64,000 bases of DNA from Icerya purchasi (Eukaryota; Arthropoda; Insecta; Hemiptera; Monophlebidae). The notes under the pieces are model-generated. The model did not search any database and was not told where the DNA came from. It saw nothing but the letters and a program-made list of their open reading frames with translations. The DNA is taken from positions 590,327,643-590,391,642 of the forward strand of contig CM077115.1 of NCBI GenBank assembly GCA_039619475.1. The letters run 5' to 3'. The position numbers were made by a program, and so were the translations under genes. Below are positions 35,690 through 47,561 of the stretch, piece after piece (positions within the stretch are counted from its first letter, which is position 1; every line of letters starts with the position of its first letter).

Positions 35690-36180
35690 ACCCGATAAAA
35701 GCATTGTCTGCTACATATTGAATAAGCGTGCCAGTTTCCGGTGGTAAGATATGAAGTGGATGACGAAAAACTGTTGCTGCCTCGTACATCGTAGTATCAT
35801 TAGTTATCATTATAAGATGCGCACATACCAAAGAACGAAAACATTTGTATGAGAGCAAACCGTCGATGAAAACAAATTGCGAGACCCAATTGTATCTTGG
35901 ACTTGAAAGACCGAGGCCGAACAGCAGTCATAATACTGTGACTAATGTTTGTACATACTAATTCTATGTGTTCCAAATTGAACCATTTATTCTTTACACA
36001 ATAATTTTGTTCCAAAAAATAATTCAGTGATTCTGGAATATGACTGTTAATATCTTCAAATATACGACCTGGTGGGGGTTAATGAGAATTATCGATGACT
36101 ACCGGTTGAATATCTTCCCGAATGATTGCTGCCGCAGCTCCTAGGATCTTAAATCGCTCTTCTATGTGATTTGATTTTTT
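35690..36180 (-). pseudogene. Fragment of an uncharacterised repeat-associated protein family
   Basis: Minus-strand frames, starting inside the right arm, read RFKILGAAAAIIREDIQPVV, then a stop, PPPGRIFEDINSHIPESLNY, SHSIMTAVRPRSFKSKIQLG, LAICFHRRF, GMCASYNDTTMYEAA and PPETGTLIQYVADNA. I recall this order (IP..L..F, CT.ISHAI....RPRSF.S....G, GSSYNE, .QYV.DNAD.N) from many arthropod and cnidarian proteins that lack a functional name and occur in multiple copies. At least two frameshifts or stops break it. What it does is not known to me; the repeat association suggests a mobile-element gene. Confidence 0.6.
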
Positions 36181-36406
36181 TTTTTTTTTTATGTATTAGT
36201 CACACTGACGAATAGTTTTACTTACATTATGCGTCCGATGATGTACACATGGTCAGCATAGTCGTGCATATTATGGAGAATACAACTTTAGTAAATTTTA
36301 GAATAGCTTTATCTTAGAAATGGTGAATCTTAGGGGGGAAAATTTTAACGAAATTTTTGTAGAGAATTGCGTGATCTACGAATTTGGTCTGAACTATTTT
36401 TATTAT
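36070..36406. repeat. Long inverted repeat, right arm (337 bp)
   Basis: Reverse complement of 34333-34669 with about two mismatches. The arms are separated by 1.4 kb holding a mariner and the unknown-family fragment. An RTE-type LINE tail starts immediately outside this arm, at about 36410. Confidence 0.9.
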
Positions 36407-36409
36407 GGA

Positions 36410-36900
36410 GTTACGTATGCGTTTCGTACGGTATTATGTTTTCTCAATGTTGTTATACGGAGTAGAAAGCTGGACTCTCACGAACAAGTTAGAAGGAAAA
36501 CTACACGCGTTTGAAATGTTCATTCACTATCGCATGTTAAAAATACCATGGACACAGATAAGGTTACGAATGAAAACGTGTTAAAAAGAATGTCTAAACG
36601 AAGAGAGTTAGTCTTCACCATTCATAAACGCATAATATGGAATATTACGGGCATGTATGCAGAAATATAATAAAGTATGAGCCTTTACAAACAACTGGTT
36701 CTGAAAGGAAAGATAGACGGTAGAAGAAGCGCAGGACGATGAGAAACATCATGGAAGGATAACTTATTACGTTGGAGCGGAGAAACACAAAACTGATGAG
36801 AACGGTCATTAATAAGAACAAACTAGCCATATTGATCGCCAAACTTCGTTCAGGAGACGGCGTAGATAAGAAGAAGAAGAAGATAGTTATTGCCCTTCCC
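36410..36900 (+). pseudogene. RTE-type LINE ORF2 C-terminal tail, second copy
   Basis: Plus-strand frames carry LYG.ESWTLTNKLEGKLHAFEMF-like sequence, HYRMLKIPW, a VTNE.VLKR.SKRREL-like section, KGKIDGRRS.GR and finally LIAKLRSGDG followed by KKKKK. These are the usual end motifs of RTE/craTEN-like elements (LYG.E.WT, EMW..RRML.I.W, GRR..GRR..SWL, LRSGDGT). Several frame changes. It is distinct in sequence from the tail at 17790. Confidence 0.75.
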
Positions 36901-36904
36901 GACT

Positions 36905-37635
36905 TATTTCGTAGCCAAGTATCTCGTGAAGAAGCGCGATACTTCTGGTCGCATCCTAAAATAACAGAAAAACACATATTTTTTTTCTTTCACAAACCGT
37001 ACGGTTACAGTTGCTCAACTAGCCCCAACCGAAATATTTAAAAAAAAAAACAACCAAGGCTATGAAAAAACCGTTTTTTGAATAAGAATCAAATCATTTC
37101 TAGATATCATAAATACAATAGAGATTTTTGAAAGTTTTGATATTTACGCGATCGAAAATGGATAATTTTTTGACGCGTACAGAAAAGTGAACCGAAACTG
37201 ATTTTTTACTATTTTATCGTCGCAAAATAAACAAAAGGTGCGTGCAATTCGATTGACAAGTCGTTATTGTCAGTCATGTGATGAGTTCCTCTGCCACGAT
37301 CGCTACTTTTCGCTATTTGATGGTTCAACATGTGTACTTTTCAAGATATTTCGATTGCTTAACTTACTACGACTGTCTACCTTACCTGTTTTTCACCAGC
37401 ACGCGAATTACTGTCGAAGAAATTACGTTTTTTTTTTTTGAAAAAAAAAATACAAAAAAAACCAAAAAACAAACAAAGAACTACAAATCGGTGCATTCGG
37501 TTTTAATTTAATGAATAAGAAAAGTTCGCGTTCACAGTCTTAATTGTATTTATGAAAAGAAAAATTATTTTTATTCGTTTAATGAGAAAAATAGGCCGGC
37601 GCATATTTATCAGGAACAAACGAGATAATTGAACT
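36905..37635. other. Intron sequence
   Basis: No gene recognised. Confidence 0.4.
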
Positions 37636-37638
37636 AAC

Positions 37639-37894
37639 CGAAATCGCTGAATTTGTCTTCGTTATATTGAGAATTTCTTCTGTAAACGACATGTTGTCGT
37701 GGAAACATTTCGATAAAATTCTCCTCATCGATAGACGAAGGATCATTTTTGAATATTTCACTGGTCGTTCTTTTAACGTTTTTGTTCGCAAACACTTTAT
37801 CTCCTTCTATATTCGTCTCGTAATCGTATTTTAGATACTTTTTGGCTTGCAGTGGCAAAGGCTTAACAACTAAATCGTGACCAATCGTACCTTC
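37639..37894 (-). CDS. Metalloprotease exon D: distal propeptide
   Basis: 256-nt exon with acceptor GTTCTAG and donor TTCG|GTTAGT; it enters in phase 0 and leaves in phase 1. It opens with EGTIGHDLVVKPLP, the most recognisable propeptide signature of the venom-metalloproteinase-like reprolysins. It continues through a Lys-rich section, then FPRQHVVYRRNSQYN, ending FSDFG. An in-frame stop lies just past the donor, as expected for intron sequence. The exon is longer than its neighbours and has clearly higher coding character than the flanking AT-rich intron. The family assignment rests on the GTIGHDLV(V/I)KPLP motif. Confidence 0.92.
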
Positions 37895-37899
37895 CTAGA

Positions 37900-39040
37900 A
37901 CAAAAGAAAAGATAAGAAACATTCATAAACAATTTTAATATTCTAAGCGATATTAAAGATTTTTTTAAAAAATTGATGATTATTTTACAATTAATCAGCG
38001 TGGGGTAGGCACGGAATCTCTGAGATATCCGAACCTCTTCAAGGTGGTTAGAAATTTTCTAATTACCGACTTAACATATTTCTACACGTTTCATTTGAGA
38101 AAAGAAATTTTATAATTGTTGAAACTTAATAGTTGTACAGAATTATTCATCAGCCTGTGTTCTATTTAGTGGTTTATTTCTGCCAAGTGATGAAGAGAAA
38201 ATTCTCGCGGCTGGCAACAGTCTGCATTATAGGAAAATTCAAAATTTTTAGCTATGTCACGGAAAAAACTTTTTGGCACGTCATTGCAGTTGACAAAAAT
38301 AATGCCATATATTCAATTGCTCGTTTAATAACTTTATTATGTAAAGAAAAATATTAAGAAAATCGACCGGATTAAATACATTGGAAACATTTCGATAGAA
38401 TAATGCAAAATACAAGTAAGGAAATATTTCACACTTAATAGGTAAGATTCTTCATTTATAGGAAAATATATTTCCAACTGTCCGGCTGTAGATTTTTGGC
38501 ATTAAAAAGTGGATAACATGATGTAGAAGATTAAACGGATATGCAAAAATATTGTCGTTTTTTAATATGATGTATCATTTCAATGTTGGTTATTGCATAA
38601 TTTGTTAAATGGAAATTTTTTAGCTAGTCATTTGATTTAATCCTTGATTATGTCGTATAATCAGAGATTGACTGGTGTGAGTATATAACAAATTATTAAT
38701 TTGTAGTCCTAATGGGGGCGACATAGGTGTTTGGGCGATACTTTTTGAAATTAATTAAATTAAATTATTATTGGTGAGAAGATTTGTATATTCTGCGCTT
38801 TTGGATTTATATTCTTATTTTGTTTTGCTCTGACCAAGATTAGGCTTTCTATCGTTGTCTGAAAGTAAACCAATTTAGGTATAGAAGTATTTTCTGTGAG
38901 TTTTATGGAATTACCGAGCACATTAATGCTTCTTGTATTAGGTACATCGAAATTGTTTCTGACTGGAGACAACAGTAGAGTGCAGATAGAATTATGATTA
39001 TTTGTATAAGCGGAATTATCGATTACTACTTTTAGTCCTA
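37900..39040. other. Intron sequence
   Basis: AT-rich intron. No gene recognised up to the poly(T) at about 39048. Confidence 0.4.
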
Positions 39041-39045
39041 GTAAC

Positions 39046-39765
39046 TTTTTTTTTTTTTTTTTTGGTTCCCCCCTGACGGGTTTGTCAACATGGGCATTGC
39101 CTAAGAACTAGGAAAAAGAGAAATCAGGTTTTTGTGAAATATTCAACAAAAATGGATCAAGCGCTTGGATGACAGTAGGAGAAGGAAGGGAAAGAATAAA
39201 TGAAGCACATTATAAGGAGTAGGAACACTGCTTGACAACAGAAAAGAGTAGAAAAAAGATCGTTCCATTGAAAGCGAAAAACATTGGAACATTATGTGAT
39301 GAGGGTTACATACAAATTGACTGATGGAGGAATGTAGAGGACAATATGAAAATAGAGCGAGAGAGAACTGGAAAAGCGACGAAGGAAGCAAACTGCGCCC
39401 AAAGCGCCTGAGATATTGGAGTGACGCATAGAAGAGAACTCGAAAAACCAGGAATAGGGAAGAAGGGAATGTTGAATGGACAAGTAAAACGAATCCGGGT
39501 TAGAGAATAAGGAGAAGTAGGAGTTGAACCACAATTTGAAATGCGCGGCAGTAGACAAAAAAATAATATTGATGGATGGAAATGTAGTAAGAAACCTGCC
39601 GGAAGAAGAAGATAGCCGATCTAATGATTCAACTAACTCATTTCCCTCTGTTTTGGAGTGACCAAGAATCCGTAAGAAATCAGTCTGGATTAAATAGGAA
39701 AGGAAGAGATCTTGAATCAGGGAACGTGTCGCTCTGAGAATCTGATGAAACTGATTTATTAACAA
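39046..39765 (-). pseudogene. LINE fragment: RNase H and C-terminal region with poly(A)
   Basis: Poly(T) at 39048-39064 marks the 3' end of a minus-strand copy. Reading minus, ILGHSKTEGNELVESLDRLSS (RNase H end), AHFKLWFNSYFSLFSNPDSF, MRHS..SGAL..VCF.RR, then CPLHSSISQFVCNPHHIMFQC. Same Ser-rich LINE family as 7362-8295; subfamily resembles 12688 (both have the antisense '(t/c)caacatggg.attg' block). Confidence 0.75.
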
Positions 39766-40475
39766 TTTGAATTAGTCTTCGGAGAGGTTGGTAGAGGTAT
39801 ATTATTAATAGTTAAATAAAGATAACTGTGAAAACGAGATAAAAGATATTGAGACAGATGAAGCCGCAATCTGAAGGAGGGAATTAATATGTAAGACCCC
39901 CCCCTCCGGGTTAGGCATAAATACGTAGTTTTATCGTACGGCCCTGCATGTTCTAGGGGGAGGGGCGTCAACAAAGGACCACCACCTAGAAGCAATATAG
40001 AAGGGCAAAAGTTAGATAAAGATTCTGTCAGAGACTGATGGTATAAATACACAAAGAACTGGAATGACATAGGGAAAACAAAAGATAAAATGGTCAAAAC
40101 ACAATAAAAAGTAGGAAGTCCAAGTGATAATAAATGAGAATACAGAGTAGAACGTTCGGTATATAAGGATGGACACGCAAAAAACACATGATTGGCATCG
40201 CGGAAAGTTTTATCATCTAAATGAAGAGGACAATTTGGAAAATGTGTGAAGCAAAGATGAAAACGAGAGGAAGGCAAAGGGAATGATTGAACTGCGAACG
40301 AATAATGGAGGTGACAGCAACGTGGCGGAGCAACGAAAAATTTTAGGCACAGGGATAGGATGGAAAACTGAGTTAAACAGACAAGAGAAAGAGAGGGTGC
40401 TGGAATATGATGGTGCGTAGCTATCCGGTATTGATAAATTGTTGGATATCTGTGAGTTTTTTGCGAGCATATAAT
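39766..40475 (-). pseudogene. LINE fragment: C-terminal region, separate copy
   Basis: A second copy, minus strand, holding DSYAPSYSSTLSFSCLFNSV, then the Cys/His block CPLHLDDKTFRDANHVFFAC and TERSTLYSHLLSLGLP. Because the Cys/His block is already present in 39046-39765, this is an independent insertion. A C-rich segment at 39896-39962 (ACCCCCCCCTCCGGG) is unusual for the region. Confidence 0.7.
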
Positions 40476-40479
40476 AGAA

Positions 40480-41740
40480 GGAGAATATTTAGCGATAATT
40501 CTCTTTTATTGATTGGATAACTTCTATAGTCTACTGTAAGATCTCTATTGTAGTATTTTGTTTTTTTTTCTTTATTATGTCGAATAATTTTTTATAATAA
40601 AATATTCGAAACGAAATACTCGAAATACAACACTCATAATTGTGTATAATTTTACCTAGATGATAGAATCATTTTTTACAATAGAATACTCGAAATAAAG
40701 TACTGATAATTATATATAATTTTACCTAGATGACTTTATATTTTCTAAAGTTAGAAGACATCGAGACGTACAAGTCGATTAGGTATTAAAATTGAATGTA
40801 AACTAGAACGTATAGAGCAATTCATAGATGTGAAGAAGTTTTACAATAAACACCTTTTTATTTAAATTTCTTATTACAATTCGGGGGTTGGCGCGAAGCC
40901 CACTAGTTCTTTTGATTTATTTTTTTGTTTAGTTTGGAAAAAAATTTAAGCGATAAAGGAAAATAGTTTAGCTTAGAAATAAATGCTATGAAAATAAAAA
41001 TGGCGATAATCTCTAAAAGATCTAATTGCTTCCACCTATAAATTAATGGAGAGGAAATTGGGTAGGTATAAAAATTCAAATATCTCGAACAAAGGAAGAT
41101 TTTTTTAAATAATGAAATCAGATTTTCAAAGTTAACACGGAAAGGAAAACGAAACATAGTATGACAAAAGCAATGCCACTGAAACACTACAAACATAAAT
41201 GTAGTAAAAACTTACATGTGGCCTTTAGCCTGTACTACGTACGAACATTGACCTTCAATAAGTGAAATGTTCAGAAGTTACTTTTGAAATAAAAAAAAAA
41301 AGCTGAAACGAATAGACTGGAAAATAAAGAAGTTCTGAACAGAGAAAGACAAAAACGTTGCTAGATTAGCTAACGTAGATAGGGTATGTTCTACGATATG
41401 ATGGATAATTTTTTCGCTACGGTCGAAATTAATTTATTCTGAGATGAAAAGAACTGCACGGACTAGGAAGTCGCTTTTCATGGAAGAAAACCAGGCTAGA
41501 AGACTGATAAAGAAATGATTGTATTATAATTGGAATGTTCGTGAACATTTAGTGAATAAGTATGGTTTTACTACTGAAAGCGTACTTAGCACTTCATTTC
41601 GTTTTTCTGTTTAATAATATAGAACTCATGGTTTGAGTTTTCGCAAATGCCACTATAATTATTGTTTTAATTCTTATTAGCGGAGATGCGTGCGTGGTTA
41701 TTATGATACTTTATTTCATCTAAAGTATGTTTAAAGTTTA
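40480..41740. other. Intron sequence
   Basis: AT-rich intron; a near-repeated phrase ATACTCGAAATA occurs at about 40616 and 40687 ('ataatttttcctagatga'). Confidence 0.4.
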
Positions 41741-41741
41741 C

Positions 41742-41828
41742 CATCAGAATGGAGCCGTCATTGTCATCTTCGTGTAGCAATAACGCAGCTTGATTCATTT
41801 CATCTTGGTACGGTTCACCGATGTACGT
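41742..41828 (-). CDS. Metalloprotease exon C: propeptide
   Basis: 87-nt exon, exactly 29 codons, phase 0 at both ends, with acceptor GCTTTTAG and donor ATG|GTAAAC. It encodes TYIGEPYQDEMNQAALLLHE followed by an acidic run and GSILM. Related arthropod proteases have the same arrangement: a Tyr-rich YIGE/YQDE segment with AA(L/I)LLHxDD just before the EGTIGHDL motif of the next exon. It sits between exon B and exon D in the correct order and orientation, which makes chance occurrence unlikely despite its small size. Confidence 0.88.
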
Positions 41829-42129
41829 CTAAAAGCAAAAAATAAATTAAAATTTTTACACTAAAAACTTTAATTTCTTTTAAATTTCCATTTAAATCGG
41901 AGTTGATTATTATTTTTAAACTGTTTCAAATTGACAGAAGCGTTAAAAAATGCCACATTCTGGCGGTTGATTATTTAAAGTGGATGCTTTACTTAATTTT
42001 TTGGTTATTTTTTTTTTTTTTCTGGTTCGGCAATGAACACTGTTTAGCCGCTGACAAACAGTCGACCTCTAAAGAAAATTATACTAAAATTCAATTTTTT
42101 ACCAATAAATTTAAATACTTTAAATAAAA

Positions 42130-42505
42130 TGACATTTCCGCCATATAGAAGACGGTGCGGACTGTATGGCGCAATGATGTTTTACTAGTAATTATTAATT
42201 CTCTCAAAGAAAACGTGGATCTGCGATTTTTTGAATCTGTCACAGTGAAACAACAGATGATTAACGTCATTTACGAAATTGGCGTGAACATGGTTATTAT
42301 TACACGCCACGGGAGTCGAAAAAGTTCAAGGCTGTAATGCTTCATTCCAATCTGTATGCAATCGTTACGAACCTGCGTACTGAATGAGCCGAGATACTTG
42401 AAAGATACCACAGGGTGCGGAACAGATTGAAGGCTGAATGATGATATAGCATCTACCGATGGTCTGCGACTTTTTGTATTCAATTCAATTAATGCGATTA
42501 TCAAC
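42130..42505 (-). pseudogene. Possible LINE ORF2 C-terminal fragment
   Basis: Minus-strand frames include VSFKYLGSF (RT thumb-like), HANFVNDVNHLLFHCDRFKK (C-terminal H/C motif like that of R1/Jockey ORF2) and a Ser/Arg-rich part. Short and degraded. Confidence 0.4.
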
Positions 42506-43089
42506 CTTTATCTTCTACTACAAATGGAAGAAGCGAATAAACGGAAATCTTATTCCATCCGAAGCCTCCCTTAGCAAATTTTGCCGCCGTCCGAAGTAAA
42601 AACAATAGCAGCTTGCTTTTTCTACCTAGCTAGTTAACTCTTCTTAATTTCAAATCGCATTTTGCTATCACCGCATTATGATCTATCTCCAACCCTTGGT
42701 ACGTATGGCTAGATTCTATTTAGTTTCTGAGCCGTTATTTTATTATTATTATTAATCAATCTGATATCTATATGAATTTCCGGATAAGTGTATTTTTTAT
42801 ACGTAATAGTGTATTTGTTATTACCGGTCCGTGTTATTCACAAAAATCTAAAAGTATTTCTCCGCGATAGTTTTCCTGAACTGAATCGGCCGCAACCTTT
42901 ACCGCGATTACACATTAGAATCAGTCATTATCATTAGGAATGATTTGTAGGCAGACGTATCATAACTATGTTGAGTTTAAGCCATTGCTACTCCGTTTTC
43001 TAAACCATTCGCTGATCCTATCTTGCTTCACATACGCTCCTTAATTTCATTATTTATTCCATTCCCGCTCTGTCTCCGTATTGAACTAT

Positions 43090-43660
43090 TATAGATTATC
43101 CTAGTCATTGTGGAATTTCGGGTAACGAGTTAGTTGACTCGTTGGCACGTTCGGCTGCTCCAGACAGTCGCTTCATTAGTGTCATTTTCCAGCCCAAAGT
43201 CTTCTTCCTCTCTCTCTTTATGTCAGTATTTCTATCCTTCTTCATTTTCTAATCTTGCTTCCTTCTATTTAGCCATACAACTCATTCCTCCCCTTTTTCC
43301 GAGGTTTCTTAATTTCCTCAACACGAGGCGGTCAACTATCTCATCTATAATTAGACACTTCGGTTAAATCGCAGCTTGCTTCCTGCTTCGCTCTTCCATT
43401 TCTCCATTACTCAGTCTCCTTTTTTTATCCGTTTGATCCGTCAGAAGTAAACTTCACTTGCGAATCACATTTTACTTGAATGTCCTTTCGTTTTTTCAAA
43501 ACGAGCGATACACTGTATATTCCGGTTTTTTGCGTCTTATCCTACGCCTTACAGCGCTTAATGCTTTCTTTTCCTTTTGTCCCTCGGTTATTCCTTTGTT
43601 AGCTTCATTCATATGCTCCATTTTTTATATTTTTCCTATGTAATCATTAATGCTGTCATA
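43090..43660 (+). pseudogene. LINE fragment: RNase H end and C-terminal region
   Basis: Plus-strand sequence carries 'GNELVDSLARSAA' (RNase H C-terminal Asp region), NLASFYLAIQLIPPLFPRFL, NTRRSTISSIIRH, then a Cys/His block around 43440-43500. Same Ser-rich family as 7362. Multiple frame breaks. Confidence 0.65.
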
Positions 43661-43695
43661 CCTTTGGATTTTTTTTTTTTTTTTAAATAATTTGA

Positions 43696-44018
43696 GGGTC
43701 CCACAAGGCAATTGCCCGTCGTCTGTGGGTTCCCAACATGGTGCATGTAGATAATTTTCAATAATGTAGCGGAAAAGATCTTCTTTCTTGTACATTAGTG
43801 GGTATGATTATTCTGAGTGTGACTGGTTGGTGATGTATAAGTGCTAAGTGTGTAGTTATAAGAAGTTACTGTACTAAATTAATTAAATTACTATAGTGAT
43901 AAGAAATATTATTTTAGATGTATTGAAATGTTATTAGTTAATTGTAAATTTATGTCAAATAAACGATAATGAGGGTGACGGGAACTCACGAAACGGGCAA
44001 AATTGCCTTGTGAGACCC
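43696..44018. repeat. Inverted-repeat element, outward A/T tails
   Basis: GGGTCCCACAAGGCAATTGCCCG (43696-43718) is mirrored by CGGGCAAAATTGCCTTGTGAGACC (43994-44017). A T run lies just before the left copy (43664-43684) and an A run just after the right copy (44040-44070). This is either a small TIR element or two copies of one retroposon's 3' end head to head. Confidence 0.5.
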
Positions 44019-44448
44019 ACAACTTTCTTATTTAAAAATAAAATAAAAAAAAAAAAAAAAAAAAAAAATTATATTGTTTATTCATTATATACATCTTAAG
44101 TCTAATACATCATATTAGTCTTATATATCTATTACTTAATTCAACTTAACTTCTATTTTTACTATTCTACGTTTAATTTTAATTCACAACATTTAGACAT
44201 GCTCAAAAAATTAAAAAAAAAAAAAAGAAAACAAAGAGATATTCTTATCTGTTTATTTAACTCATTGTTTCTATTATGTTGTACAGTAATTCATTTTAAA
44301 CACTAATTTGAAACAATTATTTAATTTAACGAATACCCCGGTGCGTTTCAAAGACAAAGCTTCATGTTCACGGGAGTTATTATATGATATAAAAATTTAG
44401 TAAAAATCTCTATATCAAATTATGTTTAAACGCGGTATCTAACTTGTT

Positions 44449-45044
44449 GTGGCGCAATTTTTCAACTTATCTCAAAAGATTTATAATCAACCGGTCTTCC
44501 TGCAGAATGTCAAGAATTCAAATATATTCTTCCGGAACACCCTTTGGCTCCAAACGCCGAGCAAACTCCACGAGTTTAGAAAAGATACCTACGAAAACAT
44601 GCCAACTCTCAGTAGACACAAGCAGTGTGTCCTAACTCGTATCCGCATTGGACACACAAACTTGACTCATTCGTTCCTCATATCTAAAAAACCGCCCAAC
44701 CTGTGTCAACGCTGCAACATGCCTATATCGGTGAGGCATCTTTTGATCGAGTGTAATCACTACCAGCAGGCCAGACAACAAGCGGGTATTACCAACGGCC
44801 TTCCAGAGATGTTTTTGGGCGCCGAGAAGTGTAAAAAAATCGTAGCCTTCCTCAAAGACATCTCAGTATTCCAACTGATCTAATTTCCTCAGCCTTCAGC
44901 TGACTTTTTTGATAATTTTTTTTGTTTCGCGCATTTTCAAATATTCAGTATAAAATGTTATAATTATCTGTAAAACCGTAGTCGCTAATGACCTTGTAGT
45001 CCAAAAGCGACTTGTAAATACAATAAATAAATAAATAAATAAAT
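44449..45044 (+). pseudogene. I/Jockey-type LINE 3' end with (AAAT)n tail
   Basis: The 144-codon frame at 44449-44883 has KDTYENMPTLSRHKQCVLTR, RIGHTNLTHSFLI, PPNLCQRCNMPISVRHLLIEC and ends FLKDISVFQLI. That is the C-terminal RIGHT.LTH / C..C......HLL.EC region of I- and Jockey-group ORF2 with no stops inside. The 3' UTR runs to an AATA/AAAT tetranucleotide tail (45022-45044). It is 5'-truncated but the tail region is intact. Confidence 0.85.
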
Positions 45045-45159
45045 CTTCTGTGACCGTAACATTTAACGAAAGTCAAGAAAATTTAGAGATATCAAAGCTC
45101 ATCGAAGCGAGGATTTTTTACAAAAATCTTGCATTGATAAATAAATTATTATATTTTTT

Positions 45160-45430
45160 TATTTAAAAAAGTTTTCGTTAGACTCCAGCATCATGTAAAT
45201 ATATACACTATTATGGTCCAAAAGTGTTAAAGATATAAAACCATTATTGCTGACAAAGTGAGATGTTGAGCTTAGAGATTCCCTCAGGGCACGCGGCAAT
45301 TTAGAAAACCCGAATTAATTCGGAATGACAGCAGCCTACTAAAGAAGAATATGTTCCCAACAGGTAATTATGGAATAGTTACACAGAAATGTGTTACAGG
45401 AGTGTTTTCCGGAAAGCATAACTCTGAACT
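45160..45430. repeat. Dispersed repeat, copy 2
   Basis: Diverged counterpart of 24645-25120 (AGTTTTCGTTAGACTCCAGC ... AAAGAAGAATATGTTC). Confidence 0.45.
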
Positions 45431-45434
45431 AAAA

Positions 45435-46920
45435 ATTTGGCTGCTGTGTTTTATTAACGTTATTATATAAAAAAATTTGTTCCATTGGGATTACACTTAA
45501 GCTGGGGATCTACCTAAAAACAGAAAGTAAAAACCGATTTTATCCAAGTCAATTTAGACGAGGAATATGTGTCTCTGCGCATACGGCGAATCGCGTTTTC
45601 TCGTGAAATCGTTAAGGTATTGAGTTGTACGTAGTCGGTTAATGGAGTTTCATTCGAATAAAACTCAGCTCGAACACGACCGTTGCACAATGAAAAGTGC
45701 AAAAATTATTATCGCGCTAGATTATTATATATAGTCAACGAGCCAAATAAATAAATAGAAAAGAGTGGAACTTCTCCACAGACAGCCATCACGGCTCGAA
45801 GTTCATCAACAATATTTGATTAACGTGAAATTAGGATAAAACCGCTGAGATCGTTTCATTGTTGAACGAGTCAGGCCAAATGAACTTGAGTTGAAGTAGG
45901 AACTTAGCCGTGTCAGGATGTATTTGATTCCGGCACTGAGATCGTGTTCCAATGTTCACATTAATTCTTTGTACTTGTTGCGGAGGACACCTGTTTTTGT
46001 TAAATAAAAAATTTAAATCTGCTATTTAAGGTCTACTTTCATATTTTTCTTTGCCGGTTACGTTAGTGACAAATGTTGCAAAGGAGTGTCATTGTCAGCT
46101 TTGAAGTAGAGTGTCATCCCGAAAAAGTACGTTTGTTTAGTGCATTTGAAAAAAAAAAATTCAAGGGAAAAGCTTTTGTATCGATTACTTTTTTGTATCA
46201 TAATTGAACGGATCTATGATATGAATAACTCAGATTCGGATGTTGTGTCTTATCGTCGTAGGAATGGTACTATAATTTGGTATAAATACTGTCACTAGCG
46301 TCATCGCAAAAAAGTTAAATTGACATAATGAACAATTCTAGATTTGGATTTTTTTTTCTTTCTTTTTCTAATGAAATTGAAATAATTTTAATTTTTGTTT
46401 AAAACCTCATATCAGCGTCAGATTAAGGTATGCGCGCTTCTCATTCTTGTTGTGAAATTTTATTTAAGGGAACTTTTGTCCTTATTTTTAAAATTCAAAA
46501 TTAACGCTTTAATTCTGGTAATGTATACATATATAAAAAAATATATATATATATATATATACATATATTTATACCATCTAATTTTTATTTTTTTTTCATT
46601 TTTATACTATACACGTTTTACTGAATACTGCGTATTCAAAAAAAAGTAAGTTTTAATATAAATTATTTACGTGTAATTTATTTACTTCCAACAAAAAGGC
46701 GTGATTGGTTGACCGAAAGGTGATAGTAAAAATTATATTACAACGGTGGCTGGAGTTTGTTAATTTAAATTGCACATTCAGCTGACGAGGCAACCGTTAT
46801 CGGTTTATTAAATCGATCCGATGATTGTTTTTTTTATATCACATAATATTGTTATTAATATTTTACAAACAACAGCGATAATAATAATAATAATAGCGAA
46901 TAAAACCACGATGATTAATA
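45435..46920. other. Intron sequence
   Basis: No gene recognised; TA microsatellite at about 46541-46560. Confidence 0.4.
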
Positions 46921-46928
46921 TAACTTAC

Positions 46929-47170
46929 ATCTGGTAGTTGAGTATAACTGACTGAACCGTTACCGTTAGATTCGGCTGACCACATCTTCAGATTCCCGTT
47001 AAATAATTGATTAGACGGTTGTAAGGAGAGTTCATGATTTTTGCCAAAAGCTTTCAATTTGATTAGTTTGTGATTCTCCGAATTTTTCGATTCACCAGCG
47101 GTAGTATTGTTATTTTTGACTGTTTCCCGTTTTTTGATTGAATGAAGTTGTACTATTTCGTATTCTGGAA
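46929..47170 (-). CDS. Metalloprotease exon B: propeptide
   Basis: 242-nt exon with acceptor TTTTTTTAG and donor GAT|GTAAGT. It enters in phase 1 and ends in phase 0. It encodes VPEYEIVQLHS near its start, then a Lys/Asn/Ser-rich hydrophilic stretch, then LIKLKAFGKNHELSLQPSN, ending SYTQLPD. The pattern of a VPEYEIV opening followed by an aliphatic/aromatic block resembles the propeptide of arthropod reprolysin-type secreted proteases, where the segment keeps the enzyme latent. Two possible N-glycosylation sites lie in the hydrophilic stretch. The 5.1-kb intron before the next exon holds a Jockey/I-type LINE tail and other LINE pieces. Confidence 0.88.
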
Positions 47171-47561
47171 CTAAAAAAATCAACAAAAATAAACACTTTG
47201 ATGTAAAAGAAATTATTTTTATTGGAATATTTTCTGTTATTTTTTTAGCCTCATCTATTTTGTCAATATGATTATTAAGGGATATGAGCCTAAAAATTTT
47301 TTATAGTATTAAAAATATAGTCGTTATTATATTTTTTATATAGTATCTCTTTAATTGTTTATTTAATTTACAATTTTTTTATTTTTACTAACTATATTTG
47401 TATGTTTTTAGGTTAATAATTATTCTAAACATTAATAAATAATTTTGTTCTTTTTCGTTTTTTTTTGCTTTTTTTGTAATATACTCTAATTCTGTGATTT
47501 TATCTTTTACTTATATTATCAAAGGCTTTTATTTAGCTTGATCTTCGCGTTTGTATTTTTT

